Below are positions 52,885 to 60,877 of a stretch of 64,000 bases of DNA, one piece after another. Both the position numbers and the translations under genes were made by a program. The stretch comes from Fibrella rubiginis (GTDB taxonomy: Bacteria; Bacteroidota; Bacteroidia; Cytophagales; Spirosomataceae): NCBI RefSeq assembly GCF_017353185.1, contig NZ_JAFMYV010000002.1, forward strand, positions 1 through 64,000, in the 5' to 3' direction. Position 1 is the first letter of the stretch; each line of letters opens with the position of its first letter. Under the pieces are notes generated by a model that was not told the origin of the DNA, did no database searches, and saw only the letters and a program-made list of their open reading frames with translations.

Positions 52885-53865
52885 ATGACCAACCGCTACG
52901 TTATTCTTTTCTGCCTGTTTTTGTCAGCCTTTGCGGCCAACGCCCAAACGGCCAGGACCACATCGGGAAACCCCATTTTTCCCGGCTGGTACGCCGACCC
53001 GGAGGCCACCATTTTCGGCAAGACGTACTGGATTTACCCCACCTATTCCGACAAGTATGAGAAGCAGACGTTCATGGACGCGTTCTCGTCGAACGACCTG
53101 ATCACCTGGACAAAGCACCCGCGCATTGTAGACACTACCAATATTAAATGGGCCAAAAAAGCGCTTTGGGCACCCGCCGTAGTGGAAAAGAAGGGAAAAT
53201 ATTACCTTTTTTTCGGGGCTAACGACGTCCACGAAGGTGAGGTGGGCGGTATTGGTGTGGCGGTGGCTAACTCACCCGCCGGGCCGTTTAAAGATCTATT
53301 GGGCAAACCCCTCATCGGCCATATTTACAACAAGGCGCAGCCCATCGATCAGTTTGTTTTTCGGGATAAAGACGGTAAGGAATACCTCATCTACGGCGGC
53401 TGGGGCCACTGCAACATCGCGCAGCTCAAGCCCGACTACACCGGCTTCATCCCCTTCCCCGATGGCAGTACGTTCCGCGAAATCACGCCCCAGGACTACG
53501 TAGAAGGGCCGATTATGTTTATTCGGAAAGGGCAGTATTATTTTATGTGGTCGGAAGGCGGCTGGACCGGCCCGAATTATTCGGTGGCCTATGCCGTGGC
53601 CGATTCCCCGTTTGGGCCGTTTCGTCGGGTGGGTAAAATTTTGCAGCAGGACCCCACCGTGGCTACCGGCGCGGGTCACCACTCGGTCATCAACGTGCCC
53701 GGCACGGATGAATGGTATATTGTCTACCACCGCCGCCCCCTCACCGAAACTGACGGCAATCACCGCGAGACCTGCATCGACCGGATGTACTTCGACGAAA
53801 AAGGCCAGATTCTACCCGTCAAGATCACCAAAGAAGGGGTGGCGAAACGGGTGATTGGGAAATAG
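52885..53865 (+). CDS. Glycoside hydrolase family 43 protein
   Basis: 326 residues from the ATG at 52885 (MTNRYVILFCLFLSAFAANA, a signal peptide). The ATG at 52858 is possible but sits too near the -7 box. It has a five-bladed propeller with the catalytic base Asp in GWYADPEATIF, the pKa-modulating Asp region near QPIDQFVFRDKDGKEYLIYG, and the acid Glu in QDYVEGPIMFIRKGQYYFMW. It should remove arabinose, xylose or galactose residues from plant polysaccharide; the subfamily is not resolved. No other PUL genes lie adjacent. The gene ends 1 bp before the island at 53866. Confidence 0.9.
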   Translation: MTNRYVILFCLFLSAFAANAQTARTTSGNPIFPGWYADPEATIFGKTYWIYPTYSDKYEKQTFMDAFSSNDLITWTKHPRIVDTTNIKWAKKALWAPAVVEKKGKYYLFFGANDVHEGEVGGIGVAVANSPAGPFKDLLGKPLIGHIYNKAQPIDQFVFRDKDGKEYLIYGGWGHCNIAQLKPDYTGFIPFPDGSTFREITPQDYVEGPIMFIRKGQYYFMWSEGGWTGPNYSVAYAVADSPFGPFRRVGKILQQDPTVATGAGHHSVINVPGTDEWYIVYHRRPLTETDGNHRETCIDRMYFDEKGQILPVKITKEGVAKRVIGK

Positions 53866-54026
53866 GTTAATGGACAATGAATGGTTAATGGACAATGAAT
53901 AATGTACAATGTACAATGGTCTGCGTACGCGTAATGCTCGTGCGTCAGCCATTGTACATTGTACATTGTACATTGTACATTATTCATTGTACATTATTCA
54001 TTGTACATTATTCATTGTACATTAAC
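53866..54026. repeat. TACAATG-word palindromic island between GH43 and the FG-GAP gene
   Basis: The left arm (53866-53919) and longer right arm (53949-54026) consist of AATGTACAATGAATAATG words. The loop side has GCGTACGCG and GCGTCAGCC. The right arm runs into the last codons and TGA stop of the FG-GAP lipoprotein gene, so its C-terminal VNVQ is written in repeat words. Confidence 0.92.
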
Positions 54027-57000
54027 CTGTCCCACTATTGGGCCGTTGTTGCAGGCTCCGATCACCAGCGTGCCTGTGTTGATGGGTATTGCCACCAACC
54101 GCCGGAGATCGCCGGTGAAAAACAGGCCGCTTTGCCGGCTGGTCATGGGCACAAACTGCCTCTTACTTCGCCCAATAAGTAGTAGCCCCTGCCCGGCATC
54201 GCAGCGGCCCTGCTGCACGCGGAGGGGGTAGTAATTGCCCGCCAGCAGGATGTCGGCCATGCCGTCGTGGGTGAAATCCTGGACGACAAAGCCTTGTACT
54301 GTAGAGAGTTGTGCCTCAGCGGGCAGCGCACGCAGCCGGAACTTGCCATTGCCCAGGTTCTCCAAGATGCTGCTGCTGAGTGTGTTGACGGTTAGCTCCT
54401 GTGCTTTTGCCAGCGTTTGGGCATCGAACATCGTCTCGAGGGTGGCTTTGGCATAGTCGGCATAGCGGATGTAGCGTTTGCGGAGGCCGTTGATCTGGTC
54501 GAGCAGTTCATCGCGGGAGGCGAGGGGAATATGGACACCGTTGATGCGCTGACTGATGATGGGGTCCACGCGGCCATCATCGTTGACATCGGCCGCCAGG
54601 ATGGTCAGGGCAGTGTCGCCGCGGGCTTTCCACTGCACGTTCTCGCCGAGGTTGCCAAGCAAAAAATCCAGGTCGCCATCCCCGTCGAGGTCATGAGGGA
54701 CAATGCACGTCCAGAGGCCACCGGTCTGCGCTAGTCCCGTTGTTTGAGCGTCTGCCTCAGTTAGTGTTCCGGCTTTATTCTGGAACAGTTTCACCGGCAT
54801 CCAGTCGCCCACCAGCAGCAGATCGGGCTGGTTGTCTTTATTGATATCGGCCCAGACTGCGCCCGTTACCATCCCCGGCGTCAGGGTTTGGGCCACGGAG
54901 AAATGGGGGATGCCCGCGCTGTTTTTGCCGTCGTTTTTGAGCAGGTAGGAGGGGGCAGCCACCGGAAACTGACCTGGTACGGCCCGCCCGCCCACAAACA
55001 GATCGAGGTCGCCATCGCCATCATAATCGGCGGCGGCTACGCAACTGCCGGGGCTGTGTTCTACGGGCAGGCTACCCACTGGTGCGAGTGCAAACCGTCC
55101 GCCGTTGTTCAAAAATAGCTGGTCCTGATAGGCGGGTGAACCGGGGGCATATTCGTTGCCGCCGCGCACCACATACAGGTCAGGATCATGATCACCGTCG
55201 GCGTCGAAAAAGAGGGCGGCCACAGCATCAGCGGGGGTGTTTAGGCCGCCTTCGGGCGGTGGAAAAGTACCAGCGGGTGCGGGCGAAAACTGACCACTGG
55301 GCTGTTGCAAAAACAGTTGCGACGCCTGCCCCGTTGCTCCGCCCACAAACACGTCGGCGCGACCGTCGCCGTTCACATCGGCCTGGGCCAGGGCTGGCCC
55401 CTGCCGCGACAACTGGTAGGGAATGAGCGGCTCCTGCTTAAAATCGACGTACGGATTTTCGTGGTGAACAAACGAAATGCCCGCATCAGTGGCTGCACTA
55501 AAAAGGCTGTTCTGGGCCGGTAAAGGCGTTTTTCCGGGTAAGACGTCCCCCGCCTGCTGAATCGTAATTGTCGTATTTGGCGTTACGTTCGGCACCACGC
55601 TCATCTGCCCGTCGGGCCAGCGCACCTGCACCTGCACGGGATCTTTTCCACTGCCCAAGCCCACCGTCAGCACTGGTGCCATCGACGATTGGAAGCCCCG
55701 CGTGGGTATAAGCTCTTCAGTTTGCTGTAAATCGCCCCGCGTGATGGTCACGAGTGCACCAACGCCAAACCGGTTGCCGCCTTCTCCCGCCAGCTTGATA
55801 GTCAGGTGCTGATTGGCGGTCTGCTGCTCAGCGTTATTCTGGTAGATGGCGGCGGGGGCATTGGTGTTGTTAATTACCAGATCCAGATCGCCGTCGTTGT
55901 CTAGGTCTGCATACGCCGCCCCCGTCGACACGGCTCCTTCGGCCAGTCCCCAGCGTTTGGTAACGTCGTCGAAGTGAAGGCCGTCGCGGTTGTGGTAGGC
56001 CACGTTGTCGGTGGGGGTGGCGGGGAGTTTGGCAATGAGGTCAGCAGCCGGCAGGTTCTGCTCCACGGTTTTCCCTTGTGCCAATACCCGTTGCTTGGCC
56101 TCCTCGACGTCATATTTCAGAAAATCGAGGCTCGTAAAATCGCGCGGAATCCCGTTGGTAATGTAGAGGTCTTTCCGCCCGTCGTTATCAAAATCAGCCA
56201 GCAACGCCGACCAGCTCCAGTCCGTGTTCGATATGCCCGATAGCTGCCCCGTTTCGGAGAAAGAAGGAGTGAAGGGCTTTGCGTTGAGGGCAGAGAATTC
56301 AGTGTTTGGACCGGCAAGCGTCATGTCTGGTGTTCCAATCTTTATCACCTGCTCTTGCCTCTTGTCTCTTGCCGCTCTGCTCTTGTCTCCCCTGTTTAGT
56401 TGCAACATATTCCGCATGTGCTGATAGCCGAAACCACTGTCGACCATAAGCTGAAACCGGTCGTACTCGTCGGAGCCTTTCAACAGTTTCTGGCGTTCCC
56501 AGGAGGCGGGCAGCATATCGGTGGTGACCACGTCGGGCAGCCCGTCATTGTTGACGTCGGCAACGTCGATGCCCATTGTGTTGCGCGACATGTGCGTGAA
56601 CGCCGCTTTCGTGGATTCGATAAAGTGCCCGTGCTGGTCGTTGACGTAGAAATAGTCCTGCTCTTCGTAGTCGTTGCCCACATACAGATCGGGCCAGCCG
56701 TCGCCGGTCAGATCGCTCACCGCCACCCCCAGCCCAAAGTTGATGCCGCCCCCGTGGATACCCGCTTCGTCGGAGACGTCGGTGAAGTGTCCCCCTTCAT
56801 TCCTGTACAGCCGATTGCCAAAGTAGGGATGGCGTTTGTTGCGGAGTTTGTGGGTGTTGAAAAACGGCGAATAGAACATGTTGCCATGATTGACCAGAAA
56901 CATATCGAGGTCGCCGTCACGGTCGTAGTCGAAGAAGGAGGCCTGCGTAGAGAACGTGCCGGGGGCGTCGAGGCCATAGTCGGCGGCGCGTTCGGTGAAG

Positions 57001-57494
57001 GTGGGTACGTCGCCGGGCTTACGGCAGTTGTTGATAAACAGTTGGTTGGCGCGGGCAGCCGGGTCTTTCAGCGCCGAGTAGCAAACGTAGATATCCAGCC
57101 AGCCATCCCCGTTCACGTCGGCCATGGTCACGCCCGTTTTCCAGTGCCCCGCCCGACCGGCCACTTTCGCGGCGGACGTGATGTCTTCAAAAACAAGTGC
57201 CGTGCCTGACTCGCCTTTTTTGGGTAGTGATCTATTCAGGTATAGTTTGTTAGCAACCTGGTTGCCAGAGAAATAAATGTCGGCCAGCCCGTCGTTGTTG
57301 AGGTCGCCCGTTGCCACGCCGCCGCCGTTATACATGTACTCATAGGTCATCACGTTCTGGCCGGCGGTTTCCGTGATCGTGTTGGCAAACGTGACGTGGG
57401 TATCGCTGGCATCGAGCGCCGTAAAGAGGGTAGGGGCTGGCTGCTGGCAACCAGCTATGAATACGACTAGGGCGAAGAGGGAGGGGAAACGCAT
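54012..57494 (-). CDS. FG-GAP/VCBS repeat lipoprotein with ASPIC/UnbV domain
   Basis: 1160 residues from the ATG at 57494 (MRFPSLFALVVFIAGC, lipobox Cys16). Multiple FG-GAP/VCBS calcium-binding blades occur (GDLNNDGLADIYFSGNQ, DVNGDGWLDIYV, DYDRDGDLDMFLVN, DVNNDGLPDVVTTD). ASPIC_UnbV follows in the middle (GVGALVTITRGDLQQTEELI), and a second propeller with GDFD-type repeats ends the protein. It is a surface lipoprotein of the CRTAC1-like class, probably binding ligands or polymer. Residues 369-409 look like an insertion, partly repeat words. It is co-directional with the barrel protein upstream, 13 bp away. Confidence 0.9.
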   Translation of the reverse strand: MRFPSLFALVVFIAGCQQPAPTLFTALDASDTHVTFANTITETAGQNVMTYEYMYNGGGVATGDLNNDGLADIYFSGNQVANKLYLNRSLPKKGESGTALVFEDITSAAKVAGRAGHWKTGVTMADVNGDGWLDIYVCYSALKDPAARANQLFINNCRKPGDVPTFTERAADYGLDAPGTFSTQASFFDYDRDGDLDMFLVNHGNMFYSPFFNTHKLRNKRHPYFGNRLYRNEGGHFTDVSDEAGIHGGGINFGLGVAVSDLTGDGWPDLYVGNDYEEQDYFYVNDQHGHFIESTKAAFTHMSRNTMGIDVADVNNDGLPDVVTTDMLPASWERQKLLKGSDEYDRFQLMVDSGFGYQHMRNMLQLNRGDKSRAARDKRQEQVIKIGTPDMTLAGPNTEFSALNAKPFTPSFSETGQLSGISNTDWSWSALLADFDNDGRKDLYITNGIPRDFTSLDFLKYDVEEAKQRVLAQGKTVEQNLPAADLIAKLPATPTDNVAYHNRDGLHFDDVTKRWGLAEGAVSTGAAYADLDNDGDLDLVINNTNAPAAIYQNNAEQQTANQHLTIKLAGEGGNRFGVGALVTITRGDLQQTEELIPTRGFQSSMAPVLTVGLGSGKDPVQVQVRWPDGQMSVVPNVTPNTTITIQQAGDVLPGKTPLPAQNSLFSAATDAGISFVHHENPYVDFKQEPLIPYQLSRQGPALAQADVNGDGRADVFVGGATGQASQLFLQQPSGQFSPAPAGTFPPPEGGLNTPADAVAALFFDADGDHDPDLYVVRGGNEYAPGSPAYQDQLFLNNGGRFALAPVGSLPVEHSPGSCVAAADYDGDGDLDLFVGGRAVPGQFPVAAPSYLLKNDGKNSAGIPHFSVAQTLTPGMVTGAVWADINKDNQPDLLLVGDWMPVKLFQNKAGTLTEADAQTTGLAQTGGLWTCIVPHDLDGDGDLDFLLGNLGENVQWKARGDTALTILAADVNDDGRVDPIISQRINGVHIPLASRDELLDQINGLRKRYIRYADYAKATLETMFDAQTLAKAQELTVNTLSSSILENLGNGKFRLRALPAEAQLSTVQGFVVQDFTHDGMADILLAGNYYPLRVQQGRCDAGQGLLLIGRSKRQFVPMTSRQSGLFFTGDLRRLVAIPINTGTLVIGACNNGPIVGQVNVQ
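56351..56397. repeat. In-gene AAGAGGCAAGAG word array
   Basis: The plus strand reads CTCTTGCCTCTTGTCTCTTG and related words; on the coding strand this gives GACAAGAG/GGCAAGAG. It encodes about residues 368-382 (KSRAARDKRQEQ) of the FG-GAP protein. The same words form the intergenic island at 51062-51178. Confidence 0.85.
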
Positions 57495-57507
57495 GGTTAA
57501 AAATACA

Positions 57508-58266
57508 CTATTCATACTGGCTACCGGTTCGGGGCTGAGGCGCTTTTACGGGCGAGATACGATCACCTTTGCGCAGAAAACGCCACATATCCGTTACCAG
57601 GGCCGGAAAGACAGACACACCAACGCTGTAGTAGACGCCATTGAAATGCTGGTTGATGTCGGTCTGAAATATGGCACGGCGGTAGCCCCCCTGTATGCTC
57701 AGGCCCGCCCAGCGCGTGGCTTTCCACTGCGCGTAGGCTCCCACCTGCACGGGCACAAAAAAGCTGCGGTGGGTACGGTCAATGGGCTGGTCGGGGCCAA
57801 GGCTCTGCGGCAGGGCGTAGGCCACGCCTCCGCCCAGTTCCACCGGGAAGCTAACCATCCAGTGGCGGTTGTTGGTCAGGTTCCACCAGTATTGGATATT
57901 CATGAACCACAGGTCCGTGCGGGTGTAATAGTCGAGGTTGATGCGCCGGGCCGCGTCGCGCCGCCAGTTGATGAGTTGCAGGTAGGTGGCGTAGCTGAGC
58001 CAGTAGTAGCCCAGGGTGAGCTGATGGCGCTTTTCGCCAAACTCAATACCGGCGTTGACGCCCCACACATTGACGTGCTGCCGCTCCAGAAACGAATCAC
58101 GGAAGTCGAGGTTAACCGCCAGTTTGGTTACGGCCTTGCTCAGCCGCAACGTATCGGCCCGGCCCGAACTGTCGGGTTGGGGGGCCAGCGTGTCGGGAGG
58201 CGTAATGAGCAGGAGGGCAGAGAAGAGCAGCGCAAGCATACAGCGCAAGAACCCACAAAGGGCCAC
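57508..58266 (-). CDS. Outer-membrane beta-barrel protein
   Basis: 252 residues; the start at 58266 (MALCGFLRCMLALLFSALLL) gives a signal peptide, and an ATG nine codons later is possible. Alternating amphipathic strands with aromatic girdle residues (LTLGYYWLSYATYLQLINW, LDYYTRTDLWFMNIQYWWN, YSVGVSVFPALVTDMW) indicate a small barrel of about 10-12 strands. No named family was recognised. Its stop is 13 bp before the FG-GAP lipoprotein start, so the two are probably one transcript and may act together at the surface. Confidence 0.75.
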   Translation of the reverse strand: MALCGFLRCMLALLFSALLLITPPDTLAPQPDSSGRADTLRLSKAVTKLAVNLDFRDSFLERQHVNVWGVNAGIEFGEKRHQLTLGYYWLSYATYLQLINWRRDAARRINLDYYTRTDLWFMNIQYWWNLTNNRHWMVSFPVELGGGVAYALPQSLGPDQPIDRTHRSFFVPVQVGAYAQWKATRWAGLSIQGGYRRAIFQTDINQHFNGVYYSVGVSVFPALVTDMWRFLRKGDRISPVKAPQPRTGSQYE

Positions 58267-58341
58267 TGAGGTTACGACGAAAAGAAACCGGCTTGTCGGG
58301 TCGAATCAGAATGTCTCCAGGTTTGGGCGGTAAGTTCATGC

Positions 58342-59045
58342 CTGCCCGGTGAAACTGGCGGTGATCTGCTCTCGATGACCCTCAACGTGGGCTATGCCCT
58401 TAGCTCGCTGCTGCTGATCGGTATTTTTGTGGCTACGCTCATTGCCCAGCTTAGCGCCAAACGCTACATCCCGGTTCTGTATTGGTCGGTGATCCTCTCC
58501 ACCAGCACCGCTGGCACTACCATGTCCGACTACATGGACCGGACGCTCGGTCTCGGCTACGCCATGGGGTCGCTGGTGCTGGTGTCTATCCTGGTTACAG
58601 TGCTTGTTATCTGGTACCGGACCGAAAAATCACTCTCTGTCACCGACATCAAAACCACCCGACCCGGCCCGAACTGTTTTACTGGACGACTATTTTGTTT
58701 TCCAACACCCTCGGCACGGCCCTCGGCGATTTCCTGGCCGACAGTTCTGGTCTGGGCTTCGCCGGGGGGGCTGTCCTCATTGGCAGCCTCCTGCTACTGG
58801 TAGTACTGGCGCATGTCTACACCAACATTTCGTCGGTGGTGCTGTTCTGGATAGCCTTTGTGCTGACCCGGCCTTTCGGGGCTACGTTCGGTGATCTGCT
58901 GACCAAAGTACCGGCTAAAGGCGGGCTTGGATTTGGTACAAAAGCGTCGTCGTTAATTTTATTGGTGATCCTCGTTGGGCTGATCGTGTTTACGTCGATT
59001 CGGAAAAATACGCTTGCCACCCACCCACAAAGGAATCAGGACTGA
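58342..59045 (+). pseudogene. COG4705-like membrane protein gene, 5'-truncated and frameshifted
   Basis: Two overlapping plus-strand frames carry the first and second half of a repeated four-helix membrane protein of the COG4705 type. The first begins GETGGDLLSMTL at 58348 and runs to TDIKTTR; the second resumes ELFYWTTILFSNTLGTALGD. Both halves share the motif TxGDxL...LG(L/Y). A tandem ACCCG ACCCG at 58657-58666 breaks the frame; a single copy would read KTTRPELFYW and restore it. The usual N-terminus before GET (about 15-20 residues) is missing, and no in-frame start exists upstream of the ATG at 58375. The gene is therefore probably inactive. Confidence 0.8.
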
Positions 59046-59082
59046 CCTTCATCACAAGCACAGCTACCGTTAAAAGCTGGCA

Positions 59083-59919
59083 TTATAGACCATCTTGCCA
59101 ATGAACTAGATCATAGGGATAAAATGGATTGTCTTTGAAGCTGCTATCGTCTAATCCCATAATCTTGGTTATGGCACCAGCCTCAAAGGACCAATAACCA
59201 ATGTGTCCACCACTACTTTTTTTATGAGAATTAAACCTGGTGCTTAAGTTGTCGGCTGTATACCAATGCTCTTCTAGATAATTTTTTAATTTAATAGCCG
59301 CCTCTTGAGACGTATTTTGTGTAATAGACTGTAAGAGAACCAGTCCTTTGTCATCCGGAAACATGACCTGGTTAGGTACGGTAATCTGACTGTCAATTGG
59401 GCGAAGCATATAGCCAATCACGGCATCCTCAAACTGTTCGCGAACCAACAATGCCGCTACTCGACGGAGCGATTCGCCATGCTGATCTAGTAGCCAACCC
59501 AGGGAGATAATTCTAAGTACATGATTGTAGATATAATCTGCCTGCCACGATTTAATAAAGTGGTTTACAGCTTGATTATAGACAGGTATCAGGCTGCTAA
59601 TTTCATCTCCGCGAGAATAAGCAATAGTTAGCTTGATAATTCGGTCATCAGCTAACATAAATTCAGAAGTTTTAAAACCGTCAAACTCAGGTCCTCTTTC
59701 TGCTATTAGTTGTCGATATTGCTTCTCTATATTCTCTGTAAATAGAATTAACTTTATCATCACTTCATCGTAATATTCTTTGTAAAAATAGGGCTCACGA
59801 ACGCCTAGCCGTGTTTGAGTAGCAGACTGCTTAGCTGGTTCTATCGGACTTGATGATTTATTAAAAAAATTCATCTTTTCTTTAATCCAGACAATAACCT
59901 TATTCGCAATGTTTTTCAT
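59083..59919 (-). CDS. PoNi-type (DUF1910/DUF1911) immunity protein, second copy
   Basis: 278 residues. The N-terminus has a basic amphipathic helix (MKNIANKVIVWIKEKMNFF). The PoNi_N-like helical domain spans about 40-140 (ENIEKQYRQLIAERGPEFDG, YSRGDEISSLIPVYNQAV). The PoNi_C-like domain follows, with GYWSFEAGAITKIMGLDDSS and NPFYPYDLVHW. It is a diverged paralogue of the upstream gene (about the same length and motif order). The gene is AT-rich compared with the neighbourhood. It is expected to bind and block a PoNe nuclease in the cytosol, either the neighbouring effector or a related one from competitors. Confidence 0.85.
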   Translation of the reverse strand: MKNIANKVIVWIKEKMNFFNKSSSPIEPAKQSATQTRLGVREPYFYKEYYDEVMIKLILFTENIEKQYRQLIAERGPEFDGFKTSEFMLADDRIIKLTIAYSRGDEISSLIPVYNQAVNHFIKSWQADYIYNHVLRIISLGWLLDQHGESLRRVAALLVREQFEDAVIGYMLRPIDSQITVPNQVMFPDDKGLVLLQSITQNTSQEAAIKLKNYLEEHWYTADNLSTRFNSHKKSSGGHIGYWSFEAGAITKIMGLDDSSFKDNPFYPYDLVHWQDGL

Positions 59920-60060
59920 AATGCATCTGTTTATTAGTCGTTTACGTTAGCGTACATCCATACTGATATGGCTTTTTATCCTGTAGTTAATGTTGTATGA
60001 TATAAGTTTTCTTTGCACTCAAAAATTTCTTCATTAAATAAGCAATATACCTCTACCTAA

Positions 60061-60858
60061 TTACAAACGCATTAAATCATAAGGATAATAAGCATTGTCT
60101 TTATAGCTGCTATCATCAAGCTTCATTATTTTAGTAATAGCCGCTGCTTCATACGACCAATAGCCAAGGTATTTGTCATCTGATAGATGTGCATTATATA
60201 AGCTTTCCAAATTTTGGCGGGTATACCACTGATTTGATAAAAAATGATTCATTTTCTTTTGAGCTTCAGGAATAGATGAGGTAGTGATGTCCATTAAACT
60301 TTTCAATGCATCGTCGTCAGGAAAAAGTAAGGTAGGTACGATAATAGTGTCAGATACCTTATATCGAAGTAGATAGGATAATAGATAATCATTATAATGG
60401 TCTTTTCTGAATAAAGCGTCAATTTGATCGAAATAAGTTTTGTCGACGTCTAATAACACACCCAGTGACAGTATGGAAAGTGCCTGGCTATAATTGTCTT
60501 CCTCAAGATGCCAAGCCTGAATAAAATGATATGTCGCTTTTTCAACAAACGGCTTGAGGCTAAGAACGTTATCACCACGAGAAAATCCAGCGTCGAACAG
60601 CATTTCGTAGTCTCGTCCTATAATAAACTCTGATAACTTGTATTTATCATAATGCTCTCCGCGCTCATCAATCAGCTTTTGATAGAAAGCCAAATCAGAT
60701 TCCAGGCGTTTTTGGATAGACACATATTTGCTGTCAAAATACTCTTTTGATTTATACTGTGCTCTCACTCCCTCCCTGGTAAATGTAGACACCGTTGGGG
60801 CGTTGGTATTTAGTTGGTTTGGCTGTTGCCCACCAAACAATTTTTTTAAAAAACTCAT
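60061..60858 (-). CDS. PoNi-type (DUF1910/DUF1911) immunity protein, first copy
   Basis: 265 residues. A short basic N-terminal segment (MSFLKKLFGGQQPNQ) precedes the helical DUF1910-like part (FYQKLIDERGEHYDKYKLSE, FSRGDNVLSLKPFVEKA) and the DUF1911-like part (YLGYWSYEAAAITKIMKLDD, AYYPYDLMRL). It starts 19 bp after the effector stop, so it is most likely the cognate immunity gene. AT-rich codon use sets it and its paralogue apart from the effector and suggests separate acquisition. A 200-bp AT-rich gap with no recognised feature lies between the two immunity genes. Confidence 0.88.
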   Translation of the reverse strand: MSFLKKLFGGQQPNQLNTNAPTVSTFTREGVRAQYKSKEYFDSKYVSIQKRLESDLAFYQKLIDERGEHYDKYKLSEFIIGRDYEMLFDAGFSRGDNVLSLKPFVEKATYHFIQAWHLEEDNYSQALSILSLGVLLDVDKTYFDQIDALFRKDHYNDYLLSYLLRYKVSDTIIVPTLLFPDDDALKSLMDITTSSIPEAQKKMNHFLSNQWYTRQNLESLYNAHLSDDKYLGYWSYEAAAITKIMKLDDSSYKDNAYYPYDLMRL

Positions 60859-60877
60859 CCTTATGTTCGTTTAAATG

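Noticed and set aside
43449..53865. A polysaccharide utilisation locus spanning the hybrid regulator and GH43
   Set aside because: An efflux operon lies between them, there is no SusC/SusD pair, and GH43 has its own promoter-like box.
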